A stretch of DNA of 49,821 nucleotides from Symbiodinium natans (GCA_905221605.1 CAJNDS010000934.1:1-49821), one strand, 5' to 3'. Shown: positions 20,781-32,995, numbered from the stretch's first letter. Notes: a model not told the origin generated them from the sequence alone. Translations and numbers: made by a program.

Positions 20781-22110
20781 ATGCATCTGTGGGACATTCG
20801 AGAATATGTCAATGCTTGTGAGGGCAGAGTCGTCGTCAGGCGACAGGAGGCGTTGGCATTTTTCTGCGGCACCGTTCAGTTCACAGACTTAGTGCTGTAA
20901 TTCCGGGTTTGTTGTTACTTTTGACGGAGGCATTTACTGCGACGCCAGCGACGGGCTCTGATACATGGTGTTCAGCCTTTTTTTTGCGGTGATACTGTTC
21001 AGGACTGGTTTGGAGCTGCACACGTGTTTGCCTTGGTTGTCGTGTCTTTTTGTTACTCAGCTTGCGGCTCTTACTGTGGTTGATCCGGCATGGCAGTGTG
21101 ACGCTGACGGTCTCAGGTTCCACCACAGCGCACTCGTGCAGATGTCTGGTGCTTAGGTTTTGATTGCTGTAAATGAAATAGATTCGGTGATTTGTGCCAT
21201 GTGATAGTTCTGTAGCTTGTGGTGGACGAGTGTTCATGTGTTGCTGCGGTGAGGTTCGCTTCATGCGTCGTGTGGCGCGTCAAGGCTAGTTTAGTGGCCA
21301 TTTGATGCTTTTTGTGGCCTTACGCTTTGGCTGTGGACAGGGATCTCGAATCCGCTCCCGGAGGCTGCATAGATTATATAACTGCTTTGAGTGAGTGTGC
21401 TCACGTTGATTGCAATTCAGGGCCAACGACCGCTTCATGTCGGATACGGCGTGCGCGGTCTTGTCGGAGACTTGGCGGAGACAGAACGAAGGTACTCCAT
21501 TCTTTTTAGTAGCTGGACTCCACTTCTGTCATTGGCAGAGGTGTCTCGCGGACAGCCCAATCGCCAGGCTGTGGTCTTGGACGACGGGAATCGGGTGGAA
21601 TGGTCGATTGCGCGTATCCTGTGCAGGTCATTTCCTCTCGGGCAGCTTTTTTTCTGCCCCGGAGAGTTTTTGTCTTAGTTCTTTGTTTCTTATGGCGCGC
21701 ATGTGCCTTTGGTTAATGTTTTTTGAATAGCATCTGAGCAAAGTTTTTGTAGCCAGGAAAGGAACAGACGGCAACACGCCGAGAATGGCAACGGGGGACC
21801 GCCGGCGCCTCACTTTATTCGGTGCTGCTTTGCGATGGATTTGCTGTCTTTCGGAAATAAACACAATTAAGCATGTCGAGACGTGCAACGCTGTGTGGTT
21901 GTCGTACTATAGTCTGCATGTTTTGCTCGCTTGGAAAACGAGGTCTGGAACGAGCCCTGTTTCCTTTTCTCCTCCGGCCAGTTTTTTCTTGCGTGTTGAA
22001 AAGGAATGATGTTGCTAGTCAGGTCAGTATAATCGGGGTTTCATGGTTCGCAGGCATACTTCGACAATGATGAAGTGGCCATGATGGAGGAGTGGCTGGT
22101 GGAGGCATCA
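20781..22110 (+). CDS. spliced gene of unknown family, central exons
   Basis: Exons chain by splice site and phase: 20781(or earlier)-20891, 21097-21143, 21341-21394, 21421-21491, 21539-21626, 21757-21821, and 22054-22110 (not joined in phase to the previous one, so an exon is missing). All listed introns are GT-AG. Readings include EGRVVVRRQEALAFFCGTVQ, CDADGLRFHHSALVQM, DLESAPGGCIDYITALSE, ANDRFMSDTACAVLSETWRR, NRQAVVLDDGNRVEWSIARI and DNDEVAMMEEWLVEA. Four consecutive junctions split a codon and rejoin it in frame, which is hard to obtain by chance, though some donors were chosen to fit. Introns of 40-205 bp and exons of 47-111 bp are short. I do not recognise the family. The ATG at 20781 could be a start codon, as a TGA lies just upstream in frame, but upstream exons are also likely. 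Confidence 0.5.
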
Positions 22111-23613
22111 GTCTGTTTAGATCGTAAATGTGAGGTGGGACTGTTTGCATGGTAAGGCGAACGAGGCAGACTCTTCTGAGCGGCTTTTGTCGCAGTCTCA
22201 GCTGGTGATGGAACATACTATTCTATTCCTTGAACTGGTTTCCCAATTTTGGGTTTCTGGACTTGCTCGCTTTGTGAGCTTCATGCCTTCCTTTGATTGA
22301 CTCGTGTTGGTGACATGCTTCATGCAGAAGGTGGGGACGAGTGTCGAGGGATGTCGAGTCGATGATTTGCTGTGTCGCCTTAACATGGAACATATATTCA
22401 TTATTGTTGTTGGCCGCTGTGATGGCTAGAAAAATCCTGTGCTAGGGATCTTTGTCGTCTTTGCATTAGCTGGCAGTGCTGCTTCTGTCAGGAAGTGAGA
22501 TAATGCCGTTAGATTCGGGATTTAGTAGAAAGCAAGCGCATCTACGATCCCTTTTTCATTTTAGGACAGCGAGGGTACGAGCGTTTTCAAACTGAAATTT
22601 TCTTGGACATCTGCCGATGGTCGCCTGTGAAGCTTTGAGGGCACAATGCATCACTTGCCTGTGCGCGTGCATGTGCGTGATGTACAATGCAGATTTGTGA
22701 GGTCACGTTTTGCTTGACTTGCGTTGTTCCTTCATGTGCAGAAATTTGCTTGAACCTAAAGTAGTTTAAGTAAATTGCGATGTTTATCCCTTTGCGGGAG
22801 GGCCACAAACACGCCCTAGAGACCTTATATAGTGGGACACTAAGCAAATTTGTGCTCAAGTGTGAGCCCCAGAGAGTGAAAATTTTTGCTTTTTAAAGGT
22901 TGGAAGCTGTACTTGTTTTCGCGGCTGCCGTTCTGGTGATTCCGATTCTTGTTGCGAGGTGACGTAGCGCACTTTGAACTAGTGTTTGAGAACACGAGCT
23001 AAGGGTTTCACGCGACTCAGAAGCAGTGATTCGTCTCGGTGAAGCTGGCGAGGCAAGTTTCTTCAGATCTTGTAGTTGTTGTGCAGTTGTTCAATTTCTG
23101 AGCAATTTTACTGTAAGCTGACGTGAGCTGCAGGACTGTTCCCAGGGAACAGAAGCTGTCGAGGAGGCGTTTGAAGCGTGTCTAATTTCATGTGTGTTGC
23201 TTGTCCGTGGTGGAGGATCTGGGCGACATGGAGCATCCCCCTCCCATGCTGGTGACTTACTTTCTGGTGAGTCGGACATGAATGTCCACCCCTTTTCCCC
23301 CCACCACAGAATGAGCTCAAGGCATTGGCATAGTGGCGCAAGAAAGGGAAACACGTAATTGGTGTTGTAGTTATGAAAAGGTTGTGCTCTGTTCCAGAGC
23401 TGCCGTCGCCGGACCCAGAGGCTTCCGTGCGCCTGTTTGCTCTTGCGCGCGCGTCTTTGTTGTTCTCTCTTTCTATCTAGGCGGACATCGTGTCGCTTAC
23501 GGAGGCGGGGTCTTAGGCATGCTTCGACATCACTTTAGTTCCTTGGGTGTGACGCAGGTGCCGTCCGACTGCGACGAAGTGAGTGGTCTCTAGTGCGTGT
23601 TGTTTGTGCTGGC
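22111..23613 (+). other. probable introns and small exons of the same plus-strand gene
   Basis: Low-repeat DNA with exon-like pieces: around 22145-22215 (ANEADSSERLLSQSQLVMEH) and 22327-22385 (KVGTSVEGCRVDDLLCRLN). Joins are not resolved. No other gene is seen. Confidence 0.3.
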
Positions 23614-23661
23614 AGGCTCCGGAGGACATGTGCATTGTCGAGCCTACGGAGGTTTCGTCCT
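23614..23661 (+). repeat. 48-bp exon-like duplication, copy 1
   Basis: It is identical over 48 bp to 24762-24809. It reads APEDMCIVEPTEVSS in frame after a GGCAG acceptor and runs straight into the GT-rich microsatellite. Confidence 0.85.
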
Positions 23662-23766
23662 GCGTGCGTGCGTGCGTGTGTGAGTGTGAGTGTGAGTGTG
23701 AGTGTGAGTGTGAGTGTGAGTGTGAGTGTGAGTGTGAGTGTGAGTGTGAGTGTGAGTGTGAGTGTG

Positions 23767-23822
<56 letters not shown>

Positions 23823-23861
23823 TGTGCGTGCGTGTGCGTGCGTGCGTGCGTGCGTGTGCGC

Positions 23862-23904
<43 letters not shown>
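23662..23904. repeat. (GTGAGT)n-(TG)n-(GTGC)n compound microsatellite
   Basis: About 240 bp of G/T-rich simple repeat consist of GTGAGT units, then pure TG, then GTGC-type units. The hexamer part equals the consensus 5' splice site repeated many times. ORFs here (ECECEC, VSVSVS, RACVRA on plus, SHSHSH and ARTHAR on minus) are artefacts. Confidence 0.95.
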
Positions 23905-23906
<2 letters not shown>

Positions 23907-24761
23907 GTGCAGTTTGCTTGAATTACGGTATTTTGGTGCGCGAGCTCGGTGCTCGTCTTCAGGAAATGAACAAGGCGAAGCACTCCGAGACGGGCAACAC
24001 TCCGTGGTTGTCTTACTGTATGTAAGTTGCGTAGCTGTTCCAGCATTCCGTGTGCTTGTTCGGGCTTGGTTTGCTCTGTCTTTTTTCTTATTTCTTGGCT
24101 TGGCTTTGTTGCGGCACTAGGTCTTGCAGCAAACTGAGGACGTTTCGGGAGGACACATTTGCTGTTCCTGCAGAGTCCATGACTCATTTTTTTGAAGCCG
24201 CGTTGACAATCTTGACTGATGTTGTGAATCTGTGTGATATATCCTTTCTGATTGTTTTTGTGCCCTGGCATGTTTGCCAGGAGTGTAGTTACTTATTGTG
24301 ATGTGCCAAGGCTCCAGTCGGCCCCGATGCCGCATCCTTGGGTCGGCAGCGTGTTCCTTGCAACTCTCTTGGCACGGCGCGTAGTTGTCAGGTCGTGCGC
24401 TCAAAACCACGACGTTGTGAACAGGTTGCAGCGGCTGTGGGGGCCTCACGATGCTCTTCAGAATTTCCAGAGTTGCATGAAAACGTTGTACAAAAAGGTT
24501 GCGCAGTGTTCCAGACTTGCCGCAGCCTGGGTCAGAGGCTTGTGAGCGGTTCGTCTTGCGGGCTTGACGCTTTCCTTTCTTCTGGTGACTCAGTTTCCTT
24601 TGAGTGGGATAGATTACACAAGTATGTTCCGTGTTCTAGATTGTTTTGGTAGAACGCGTGGATGTGAGCTTAGGTCTTCGACGGCTGCTCCCAGATGTCC
24701 TCGCTCCGAGGCATGCTGTTGACGGCTTGTAGTATGTTGGAATTCTGGGTGTGGTGCTGTG

Positions 24762-24809
24762 AGGCTCCGGAGGACATGTGCATTGTCGAGCCTACGGAGG
24801 TTTCGTCCT
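24762..24809 (+). repeat. 48-bp exon-like duplication, copy 2
   Basis: The second identical copy of 23614-23661, preceded by a GTGAG acceptor-like end and followed by CTTAAACGTG instead of the microsatellite. Confidence 0.85.
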
Positions 24810-25239
24810 CTTAAACGTGTGAAAATTGTTAGCAGTGTTATTCGTTCAGTTGAAGTTGTGCAGGCAGTGCCTTCGCCTGATGATGAACCAGAAGCTACTG
24901 CTGCGTTCTTGGGTGTGTGGCGTGGCACAGTCGGGTGGTGTTGCGTTCTTTCTTGCGGGGTTTGCGTCCCAGTTTCGGCTGAGGTTCTCGGCATGACCTG
25001 CCCGACATGGTCAGAGGAGCTCTTGACTGTTCTTTGCTCGTGTGGCGGTGATGGTTGTTTCTCATGTGTTGTGATTGTACGTTGCGTGTCACATCTGTCG
25101 CAGCTGGTTTCTTGCAGGGGCATCCGACCGCGCTGCCAGTAGCGGGGCGTTCACCAACCGAGGCGTTCAACTACATTTAGACTTGCATGTTGATCGCAAT
25201 GCTTGATGTGCGCCGTGTGTTGAAGTAATTGGAGCACCT

Positions 25240-26671
25240 CCAGGGTGTTGGGTGCAGGCCCCGACTGAGCAAGCCGTTGTTATGGTGAAGAAGGCAGATG
25301 TGTGCGTGAGCTGTTCAAGTGCATCTGAAATGTCGGTGCGTGCGGAAAGAATTGGAACATGTCCAGGAAAATGGCAGCGAATACAGTTTTGCGACAGAGG
25401 CGAGAGTTCCTCGGAGCATTGGAAATGTTCGCTCTGGAGTATACGTGACGAAGGACAACGACATGGCTTCCGCATACGACGATGAGGTGTTGAGCTTCAG
25501 ATGATGTGACCATAAGTTTTGGGTTTGTGTCTGCGAACAGGCATGCTTGAAGCGGCTTCGTCGCTTGCAGCCACCGGAGGCGCGAATGTTTTCATTCGTC
25601 CTGATCACAGGATTCACAGTCTTGAGTTTCAGGAGTGCATGTATCGCTTGTGCAGTTCTGGTGCACATATAGGGCTTGTGCGAATTGCCCAGGAGCTGGC
25701 GGACTTGGACGACTACGAGCCGTCGCTTTGCCCTACGGTGTCTTGGCAATGCAAAGTTGGTGCCGCCGTATTTAAACAATTCCCGCGATGTGTATAGTTT
25801 CAATGTCTCGTACGTGCTGCTTGGCCCCTAACCAATGTTTAGTCGTTATCATCCCGCTATATCTCCTGGATCCCCGGTGTCTTGGCAATACATCCTTTAG
25901 GTGTGTTCTGTTAAGTTTTCGTGGCTGTGTTCGAACAGGTCATGCAAGGTGTTGAGTTCCAGTCTATGGTACTTGCCACTTCTCACGTCATAGGTGTGCT
26001 TCTTGTTTATATGAATTGTGTGAGGCACCTACGGTTCTCGACTCGGACGGCGACGATGATGTTGTGCAGGGCTTGGCTTGTCATGGCTAGTGGTTCATTC
26101 GGGCTTTTCAGCCGTGTCTCCTGACCGCTGGTGCTTGTTTTGGCAGGCCATGTCAGGACCACATCGTGGTCGGTGCGCCGAGGGGGTGCCTGAGGCACAT
26201 TGTCTTTGCAGTTTCTTTCTCTTGCATTGTCTTTCTGCATCCTCTTCCTTTCATGATCGTGATCGCAAAGTTGCGTTTGTCAAAAGGCAGCTACAGTTCT
26301 GGAATCCGACCACGGTGAGGAAAACAAGCAGTGCTAGACTTTAAGCAGTCAGAATCATGTTGCTGTAGCGCCTTCAGTATGTCTTGTCTGACCTCCACCT
26401 TTACGTGGATGTGTTCAAGGCTTGTGTCATGGTATATGGGGCGGGTCTTTGTTTCGTAGCTGGTGTGTTGCGCCAGGCGGCACCGCCAACGAAATGTCGA
26501 CGACTCACGCGTAAACAGCCTGGGCTGCGGGCTGAAATATCGACGCACATGGGACTGTCTCTTCGCTGTCTCAGTGCCGTACATGTCTGCAGGGACCCTG
26601 ATATCTGGGACGAGACTCCTTTTCTCTGGGACAAGATTCTCGCGGCTGCTGATAACCAGCCATGCACTTAG
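25240..26671 (+). CDS. spliced coding region, unknown family, with likely last exon
   Basis: Exon-like blocks on the plus strand are 25317-25500 (VRKELEHVQENGSEYSFATE and onwards), 25540-25760 (EAASSLAATGGANVFIRP; GLVRIAQELADLDDYEP), 26000-26060 (APTVLDSDGDDDVVQ), 26255-26312 (DRDRKVAFVKRQLQFWNP before a GTGAGG donor) and 26384-26450 (SDLHLYVDVFKAC). A terminal exon starts at about 26593 after CTGCAG and reads DPDIWDETPFLWDKILAAA, with a stop TAG at 26669-26671. Exact joins are not determined and the family is not recognised. It may be the 3' half of the gene at 20.4-22.1 kb or a second gene. Confidence 0.35.
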
Positions 26672-26999
26672 TTGCCTGCACTTGGCAAACTTTGCGTCGA
26701 GTTTTGTGACATGCTGTGTGCACCGAAGAACGTGAAGTGATACCAGAGAAGTCACAGAACCACGTGGAGCCTACGACCCTCTACGTCTGTTTAGTACCCA
26801 ACATGATGTTCGTGTGTGACGATGCTTGTTTTGGGTGCATCAGCTCCGCTATGAAACCGTTTGCTCGATCTTGATAATCGTCAATCATCCGCCTCATCTT
26901 ATCAACTTATTGTCGTGTGTAACATCCGGGTGAACGAATTGTGGTTAGAGTCGAGGAGTCGGGTCAAGTCTCGCTCAGGTGTATGTACTGCAATGACGC
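26672..26999. other. unique spacer, no gene seen
   Basis: About 330 bp of non-repetitive sequence between the putative last exon and the minisatellite. No motif, terminator or RNA gene is recognised. Confidence 0.4.
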
Positions 27000-28125
27000 A
27001 TAGGGGTTTTGTGGTTTTAGGCTGTCACGGTCTCGTCCGCTTCTAGGGGTTTTGGGCTGTCACGGTCTCGTCCGCTTCTAGGGGTTTTGGGCTGTCACGG
27101 TCTCGTCCGCTTCTAGGTGCTTTGGGGTTTTAGGCTGTCACGGTCTCGTCCGTTTCTAGGGGTTTTGGGCTGTCACGGTCTCGTCCGCTTCTAGGGGTTT
27201 TGTGGTTTTGGGCTGTCACGGTCTCGTCCGCTTCTAGGGGTTTTGGGCTGTCACGCTCTCGTCCGCTTCTAGGGGTTTTGGGCTGTCACGGTCTCGTCCG
27301 CTTCTATGGGTTTTGGGCTGTCACGCTCTCGTCCGCTTGTAGGGGTTTTGGGGTTTTAGGCTGTCACGGTCTCGTCCGCTTCTAGGGGTTTTGGGCTGTC
27401 ACGGTCTCGTCTGCTTCTAGGGGTGTTGGGCTGTCACGGGCTCGTCCGCTTCTAGGGGTTTTGGTTTTTTTGGCTGTCACGGTCTCGTCCGCTTCTAGGG
27501 GTTTTGGGCTGTCACGGTCTCGTCCGCTTCTAGGGGTTTTGGGCTGTCACGGTCTCGTCCGCTTCTAGGGGTTTTGGGGTTTTAGGCTGTCACGGTCTCG
27601 TCCGCTTCTAGGGGTTTTGGGCTGTCACGGTCTCGTCCGCTTCTAGGGGTTTTGGGCTGTCACGGTCTCCTCGCTTCTAGGGGTTTTGGGGTTTGAGGCT
27701 GTCACGTTCTCGTCCGCTTCTAAGGGTTTTGGGCTGTCACGGTCTCGTCCGCTTCTAGGGGTTATGTGGTTTTAGGCTGTCACGGTCTCGTCCGCTTCTA
27801 GGGGTTTTGGGCTGTCACGGTCTCGTCTGCTTCTAGGGGTGTTGGGCTGTCACGGGCCCGTCCGCTTCTAGGGTTTTGGGGTTTTAGGCTGTCACGGTCT
27901 CGTCCGCTTCTAGGGGTTTTGGGCTGTCACGGTCTCGTCCGCTTCTAGGGGTTTTGGGCTGTCACAGTCTCGTCTGCTTCTAGGGGTTTTGGGCTGTCAC
28001 GCTCTCGTCCGCTTCTAGGGGTTTTGGGCTGTCACGGTCTCGTCCGCTTCTAGGGGTTTTGGGCTGTCACGGTCTCGTCCGCTTCTAGGGGTTTTGGGGT
28101 TTTGGGCTGTCACGGTCTCGTCCGC
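27000..28125. repeat. 35-bp minisatellite, about 30 units
   Basis: The unit is GGGCTGTCACGGTCTCGTCC plus GCTTCTAGGGGTTTT. Some units carry an extra GGGGTTTTA insertion. It grades into the next, 36-bp minisatellite at about 28,120. Confidence 0.95.
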
Positions 28126-31100
28126 GGGTGGGTTGGGAGTGTCACGGTGCTGTCCGCTTGTTGGTGGGTTGGGCGTGTCATGGAGTTGTCCGCTCCTGGG
28201 TGGGTTGGGCGTGTCACGGTGTTGTCCGCTTGCGGGTGGCTAGGGCGCGTCACAGTGTTGTCCGCTTGTGGGTGGGTTGGGCGTGTCACAGTGTTGTTCG
28301 CTTGCGGGTGGATTGGGCGTGTCACGGTGTTGTCTGCTGCTGGGTGGGTTGGGCGTGTCACGATGTTGTCCGCTTGTGGGCGGGTTGGGCGTGTCACGTT
28401 GTTGTCCGCTTGTGGGTGGGTTGGGCGTGTCACGGTGTTGTCCGCTGGTGGGTGGGTTGGGCATGTCACGGTGTTGTTCGCTTGTGGGCGGGTTGGGCAT
28501 GTCTGTCACGGTGTTAACCGCTTGTGGGTGGGTTGGGCGTGTCACAGTGTTGTCCGCTTGTGGGTGGGTTGGGCGTGTCACGGTGTTGTCCGCTTGTGGG
28601 TGGGTTGGCCGTGTCACGGTGTTGTCCGCTTGTGGGTGGGTTGGGCGTGTCACGGTGTTGTCCGCTTCTGGGGGGGTTGAGCGTGTCACGGTGTTGACTG
28701 CTTTTGGGTGGGTTGGGGGGGTCACGGTGTTGTCCGCTTGCGGGTGGGTAGGGCGCATCGCAGTGTTGTCCGCTGGTGGGTGGGTTGGGCGTGTCACGGT
28801 GTTGTCCGCTTGTGGGTGGTTTGGGCGTGTCACGGTGTTGTCCGCTTGTGTGTGGGTAGGGCGCGTCTCAGTGTTGTCCGCTTGTGGGTGGGTTGGGCGT
28901 GTCACGGTGTTGTCCGCTTGTGGGTGGGTTGGGCGTGTCACGGTGTTGTCCGCTGGTGGGTGGGTTGGGCATGTCACGGTGTTGTTCGCTTGTGGGCGGG
29001 TTGGACATGTCACGGTGTTGTCCACTTGCAGGGGGCTGGGTTGGGCATGTCACGGTGTTGACTGGGTGGGTTGGGCGTGTCACGGAGTTGTCCGCTTGTG
29101 GGTGGTTTGGGCGTGTCACGGTGTTGTCCGCTTGTGGGTGGTTTGGGCGTGTCACGGCGTTGTCCGCTTGTGGGTGGGTTGGGCGTGTCACGGTGTTGTC
29201 CGCTTCTGGGGGGGTTGAGCGTGTCACGGTGTTGACTGCTTTTGGGTGAGTTGGGGGGGTCACGGTGTTGTCCGCTTGTGGGTGGGTTGGGCGTGTCACG
29301 GTGTTGTCCGCTGGTGGGTGGGTTGGGCGTGTCACGGTGTTGTCCGCTTGTGGTAGGTTGGGCATGTCACGGTGTTGTCCACTTGCAGGGGGTGGGTTGG
29401 GCGTGTCACGGTGTTGTCCGCTTGTGGAAGGGTGGGACAATGCATGTCACGCTGGTGTCCGCTTGTGGGTGGGTTGCGAGTGTCACGGTAATGACCACTT
29501 GTGAGTGGGTTGGGCATGTCACGGTGTTGTCCACTTGCTGTCCGCTTTTGGGTTGGTTGGGCGTGTCACGGTGTTGTCCGCTTGCGGGTGGGTAGGGCGC
29601 ATCGCAGTGTTGTCCGCTTGTGGGTGGGTTGGCCGTGTCACGGTGTTGTCCGCTTGTGGGTGGGTTGGGCGTGTCACGGTGTTGTCCGCTTGTGGGTTTG
29701 GTGGGTTGGGCGTGTCACAGTGTTGTCCGCTTGTGGGTGGGTTGGGCGTGTCACGGTGTTTCCACTGCCGGGTGAGTTGGTCGTGTCACGGTGTTGTCCG
29801 CTTGTGGGCGGGTTGGGCATGGTGGGTTGGGCGTGTCACGGTGTTGTCCGCTTGTGTGTGGGTTGGGCGTGTCACGGTGTTGTCCGCTTGTGGGTGGGTT
29901 GGCTGGGCGTGTCACAGTGTTGTCTGCTTGTGGGTGGGTTGGGCGTGTTACGGTGTTGTCCGCTTGTGGGTGGGTTGGGCGTGTCACGCTGTTTTCCGCT
30001 TGCGGGTGGGTTAGGCGCCGTATCACGGTGTTGTCCGCTTGTGGGTGGGTTGGGCGTGTCACGCTGTTGTCCGCTTGCGGGTGGCTAGGGCGCGTCGCAG
30101 TGTTGTCCGCTTGAGGGTGGGTTGGGCGTGTCACGATGTTGTTCGCTTGTGGGTGGGTTGGGCGTGTCTTGGTGTTGTGCACTTGCAGGGGGTGGGTTGG
30201 GAGTGTCACGGTGTTGTCCGCTTGCGGGTGGCTAGGGCGCGTCGCAGTGTTGTCCGCTTGTGGGTGGGTTGGGCGTTTCACAGTGTTTTTCGCTTGCGGG
30301 TGGATTGGGCGTGTCACGGTGTTGTCCACTTGCAGGGGGTGGGTTGAGCGTGTCACGGTGTTGTCCGCTTGTGGGTGGGTTGGGCGTGTCACGGTGTTGT
30401 CCGCTGGTGGGTGGGTTGGGCATGTCACGGTGTTGTTCGCTTGTGGGTGGGTTGGGCGTGTCTTGGTGTTGTGCACTTGCAGGGGGTGGGTTGGGAGTGT
30501 CACGGTGTTGTCCGCTTGCGGGTGGCTAGGGCGCGTCGCAGTGTTGTCCGCTTGTGGGTGGGTTGGGCGTGTCACAGTGTTTTTCGCTTGCGGGTGGATT
30601 GGGCGTGTCACGGTGTTGTCCACTTGCAGGGGGTGGGTTGAGCGTGTCACGGTGTTGTCCGCTTGTGGGTGGGTTGGGCGTGTCACGGTGTTGTCCGCTG
30701 GTGGGTGGGTTGGGCATGTCACGGTGTTGTTCGCTTGTGGGTGGGTTGGGCGTGTCTTGGTGTTGTGCACTTGCAGGGGGTGGGTTGGGAGTGTCACGGT
30801 GTTGTCCGCTTGCGGGTGGCTAGGGCGCGTCGCAGTGTTGTCCGCTTGTGGGTGGGTTGGGCGTGTCACAGTGTTTTTCGCTTGCGGGTGGATTGGGCGT
30901 GTCACGGTGTTGTCCACTTGCAGGGGGTGGGTTGAGCGTGTCACGGTGTTGTCCGCTTGTGGGTGGGTTGGGCGTGTCACGGTGTTGTCCGCTGGTGGGT
31001 GGGTTGGTGTCACGGTGCGCTGTGTTGGTGTTGTGCACTTGCAGGGGGTGGGTTGGGAGTGTCACGGTGTTGTCCGCTTGCGGGTGGCTAGGGCGCGTCG

Positions 31101-31757
31101 CAGTGTTGTCCGCTTGTGGGTGGGTTGGGCGTGTCACAGTGTTTTTCGCTTGCGGGTGGATTGGGCGTGTCACGGTGTTGTCCACTTGCAGGGGGTGGGT
31201 TGAGCGTGTCACGGTGTTGTCCGCTTGTGGGTGGGTTGGGCGTGTCACGGTGTTGTCCGCTGGCGGGTGGGTTGAGCGTGTCACGGTGTTGTCCGCTTGC
31301 GGGTGGGTTGGGCGTGTCTTGGTGTTGTGCACTTGCAGGGGGTGGGTTGGGAGTGTCACGGTGTTGTCCGCTTGCGGGTGGCTGGGGCGCGTCGCAGTGT
31401 TGTCCGCTTGTGGGTGGGTTGTGCGTGTCACAGTGTTATTCGCTTGTGGGTGGATTGGGCATGTCACGGTGCTGTCCACTTGCAGGGGGTGGGTTGAGCG
31501 TGTCACGGTGTTGTCCGCTTGTGGGTGGGTTGGGCGTGTCACGGTGTTGTCCGCTGGTGGGTGGGTTGAGCGTGTCACGGTGTTGTCCGCTTGTGGGTGG
31601 GTTGGGCGTGTCTTGGTGTTGTGCACTTGCAGGGGGTGGGTTGGGAGTGTCACGGTGTTGTCCGCTTGCGGGTGGCTGGGGCGCGTCGCAGTGTTGTCCG
31701 CTTGTGGGTGGGTTGGGCGTGTCACAGTGTTTTTCGCTTGCGGGTGGATTGGGCGTG
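28126..31757. repeat. 36-bp minisatellite, ~100 units, with 294-bp higher-order units
   Basis: The unit is GGGTGGGTTGGGCGTGTCAC plus GGTGTTGTCCGCTTGT. It shares GTCAC.GT..TCCGCTT with the 35-bp array, so the two are related. Because 36 is a multiple of 3 and the unit lacks stops in several frames, long ORFs run on both strands: plus CGWVGRVTVLSA, minus ADNTVTRPTHPQ, up to 420 residues. Between about 30,150 and 31,750 an eight-unit, 294-bp block is repeated about five times almost unchanged, a recent expansion. I see no promoter or codon bias supporting a real protein. Confidence 0.95.
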
Positions 31758-32995
31758 GTCACAAAGCTTCGAAACTAGCTCCATTTCCTGGCAAGAATTT
31801 TGATCACAAAGCTTCGAAACTAAATAGATTATGCCTTCTTTTTTGGGCGAAAAGACCGTATCAAAAAAATGACTGTCCCACAAACATCTCAATTTATATA
31901 AACCACCCTTTTTTTGTATAAGAAGACCACATTATAATTATATTTCATAAGAAATCTTCAAATATTCAAACCTCTTTGGTCCATATCTTCAATTTATATA
32001 AATCTCCTTGCCGAAAATTATATTTTTTTACATTAGATCTAGAAACATTTGGAAGGGTTGGAGGCAAGGCCCTACTCCCGGCAAATGACACAGACCCCCC
32101 AAGACCTCCAGGAAGTCCCAAATCAGACGCCGGGAAATTCCCTCAAACATTTTTCTATGAAAGATCTAATTCATATCAAAGAATCATGTCCAAATCAAAA
32201 ATTGGATGATGATATTGAATTCATATTATCCAAATTCAATTATTTCGGAAATTGCGCGATTTTCAAGGATTCCCTGAATCTAGGATATATCAAAGAATCA
32301 TTGCCCAATCCAAAATTAGATAAAGACTTCAATTTCTATTCTCGATTTTTCAAGTTTTGCAAATTGCGAGAATCTTTCATGATTCCTTGAATCATGATGA
32401 AATCAAAATTATATTTCAAATTATTTTCTTTTGATTTTCAATTGATTCTAGATATCTATGAAAACCTCAAATATAATTCCTATGAAAAATCTAGGATATG
32501 TTAAAGAATCAATACCAAATCAAGAAATTAGATGAATATTTCATATTCATATTATCAAATTTCAATTATTTCGCAAATTCCGAGGTTTTCAAGGATTCCC
32601 TGATTCTAGGATATATCAAAGAATCATTGTCCAATCCAAAATTAGATGAAGATTTCAATTCCTATTCTCGATTTTTTCGAATTTTATAAATTACGAGAAT
32701 TTTTTCATGATTCCCTGAATCATGATGAACTCACAATTATATAATATATTGATATTCTTTTGATTACCAATTAATTCTGTTTAGATATTTATGAAAATCT
32801 CAAATATGATTCTATGAAAGATCTATCACATAAATTATTTCCAAACCATAAATTGATTCATGAATTGGATCAGGATTTCAAATTCATATTATCCAATTTC
32901 AATAATTTCGAAATTACGAGGGTTTCAAAGATTCATTGAATCTAGGATATTATATCAAAGAATCATTAGATTTAGATGAACAAGTAATGGAATGC
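31758..32995. repeat. AT-rich tandem repeat, ~300-bp period
   Basis: After a sharp junction with the minisatellite there are two copies of TCACAAAGCTTCGAAACTA (about 31759 and 31804). AT-rich units follow that share AGGATATATCAAAGAATCAT, CCAAATTCAATTATTTCG and TGATTCCCTGAATCATGATG at about 32.17, 32.5 and 32.82 kb. They resemble the repeat at 1-545 in base content and in GAATC/ATTCA words. No gene. Confidence 0.75.

Noticed and set aside
23513-24271. 252-residue minus-strand ORF with SHSHSH and ARTHAR tracts
   Set aside because: It reads through the GT-rich microsatellite; flanking parts are antisense to exon-like plus-strand sequence.
28102-31921. Long ORFs (up to 420 residues) on both strands in the 36-bp minisatellite
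   Set aside because: They follow from a stop-free 36-bp unit. All frames repeat the same 12 residues with no domain or codon preference.
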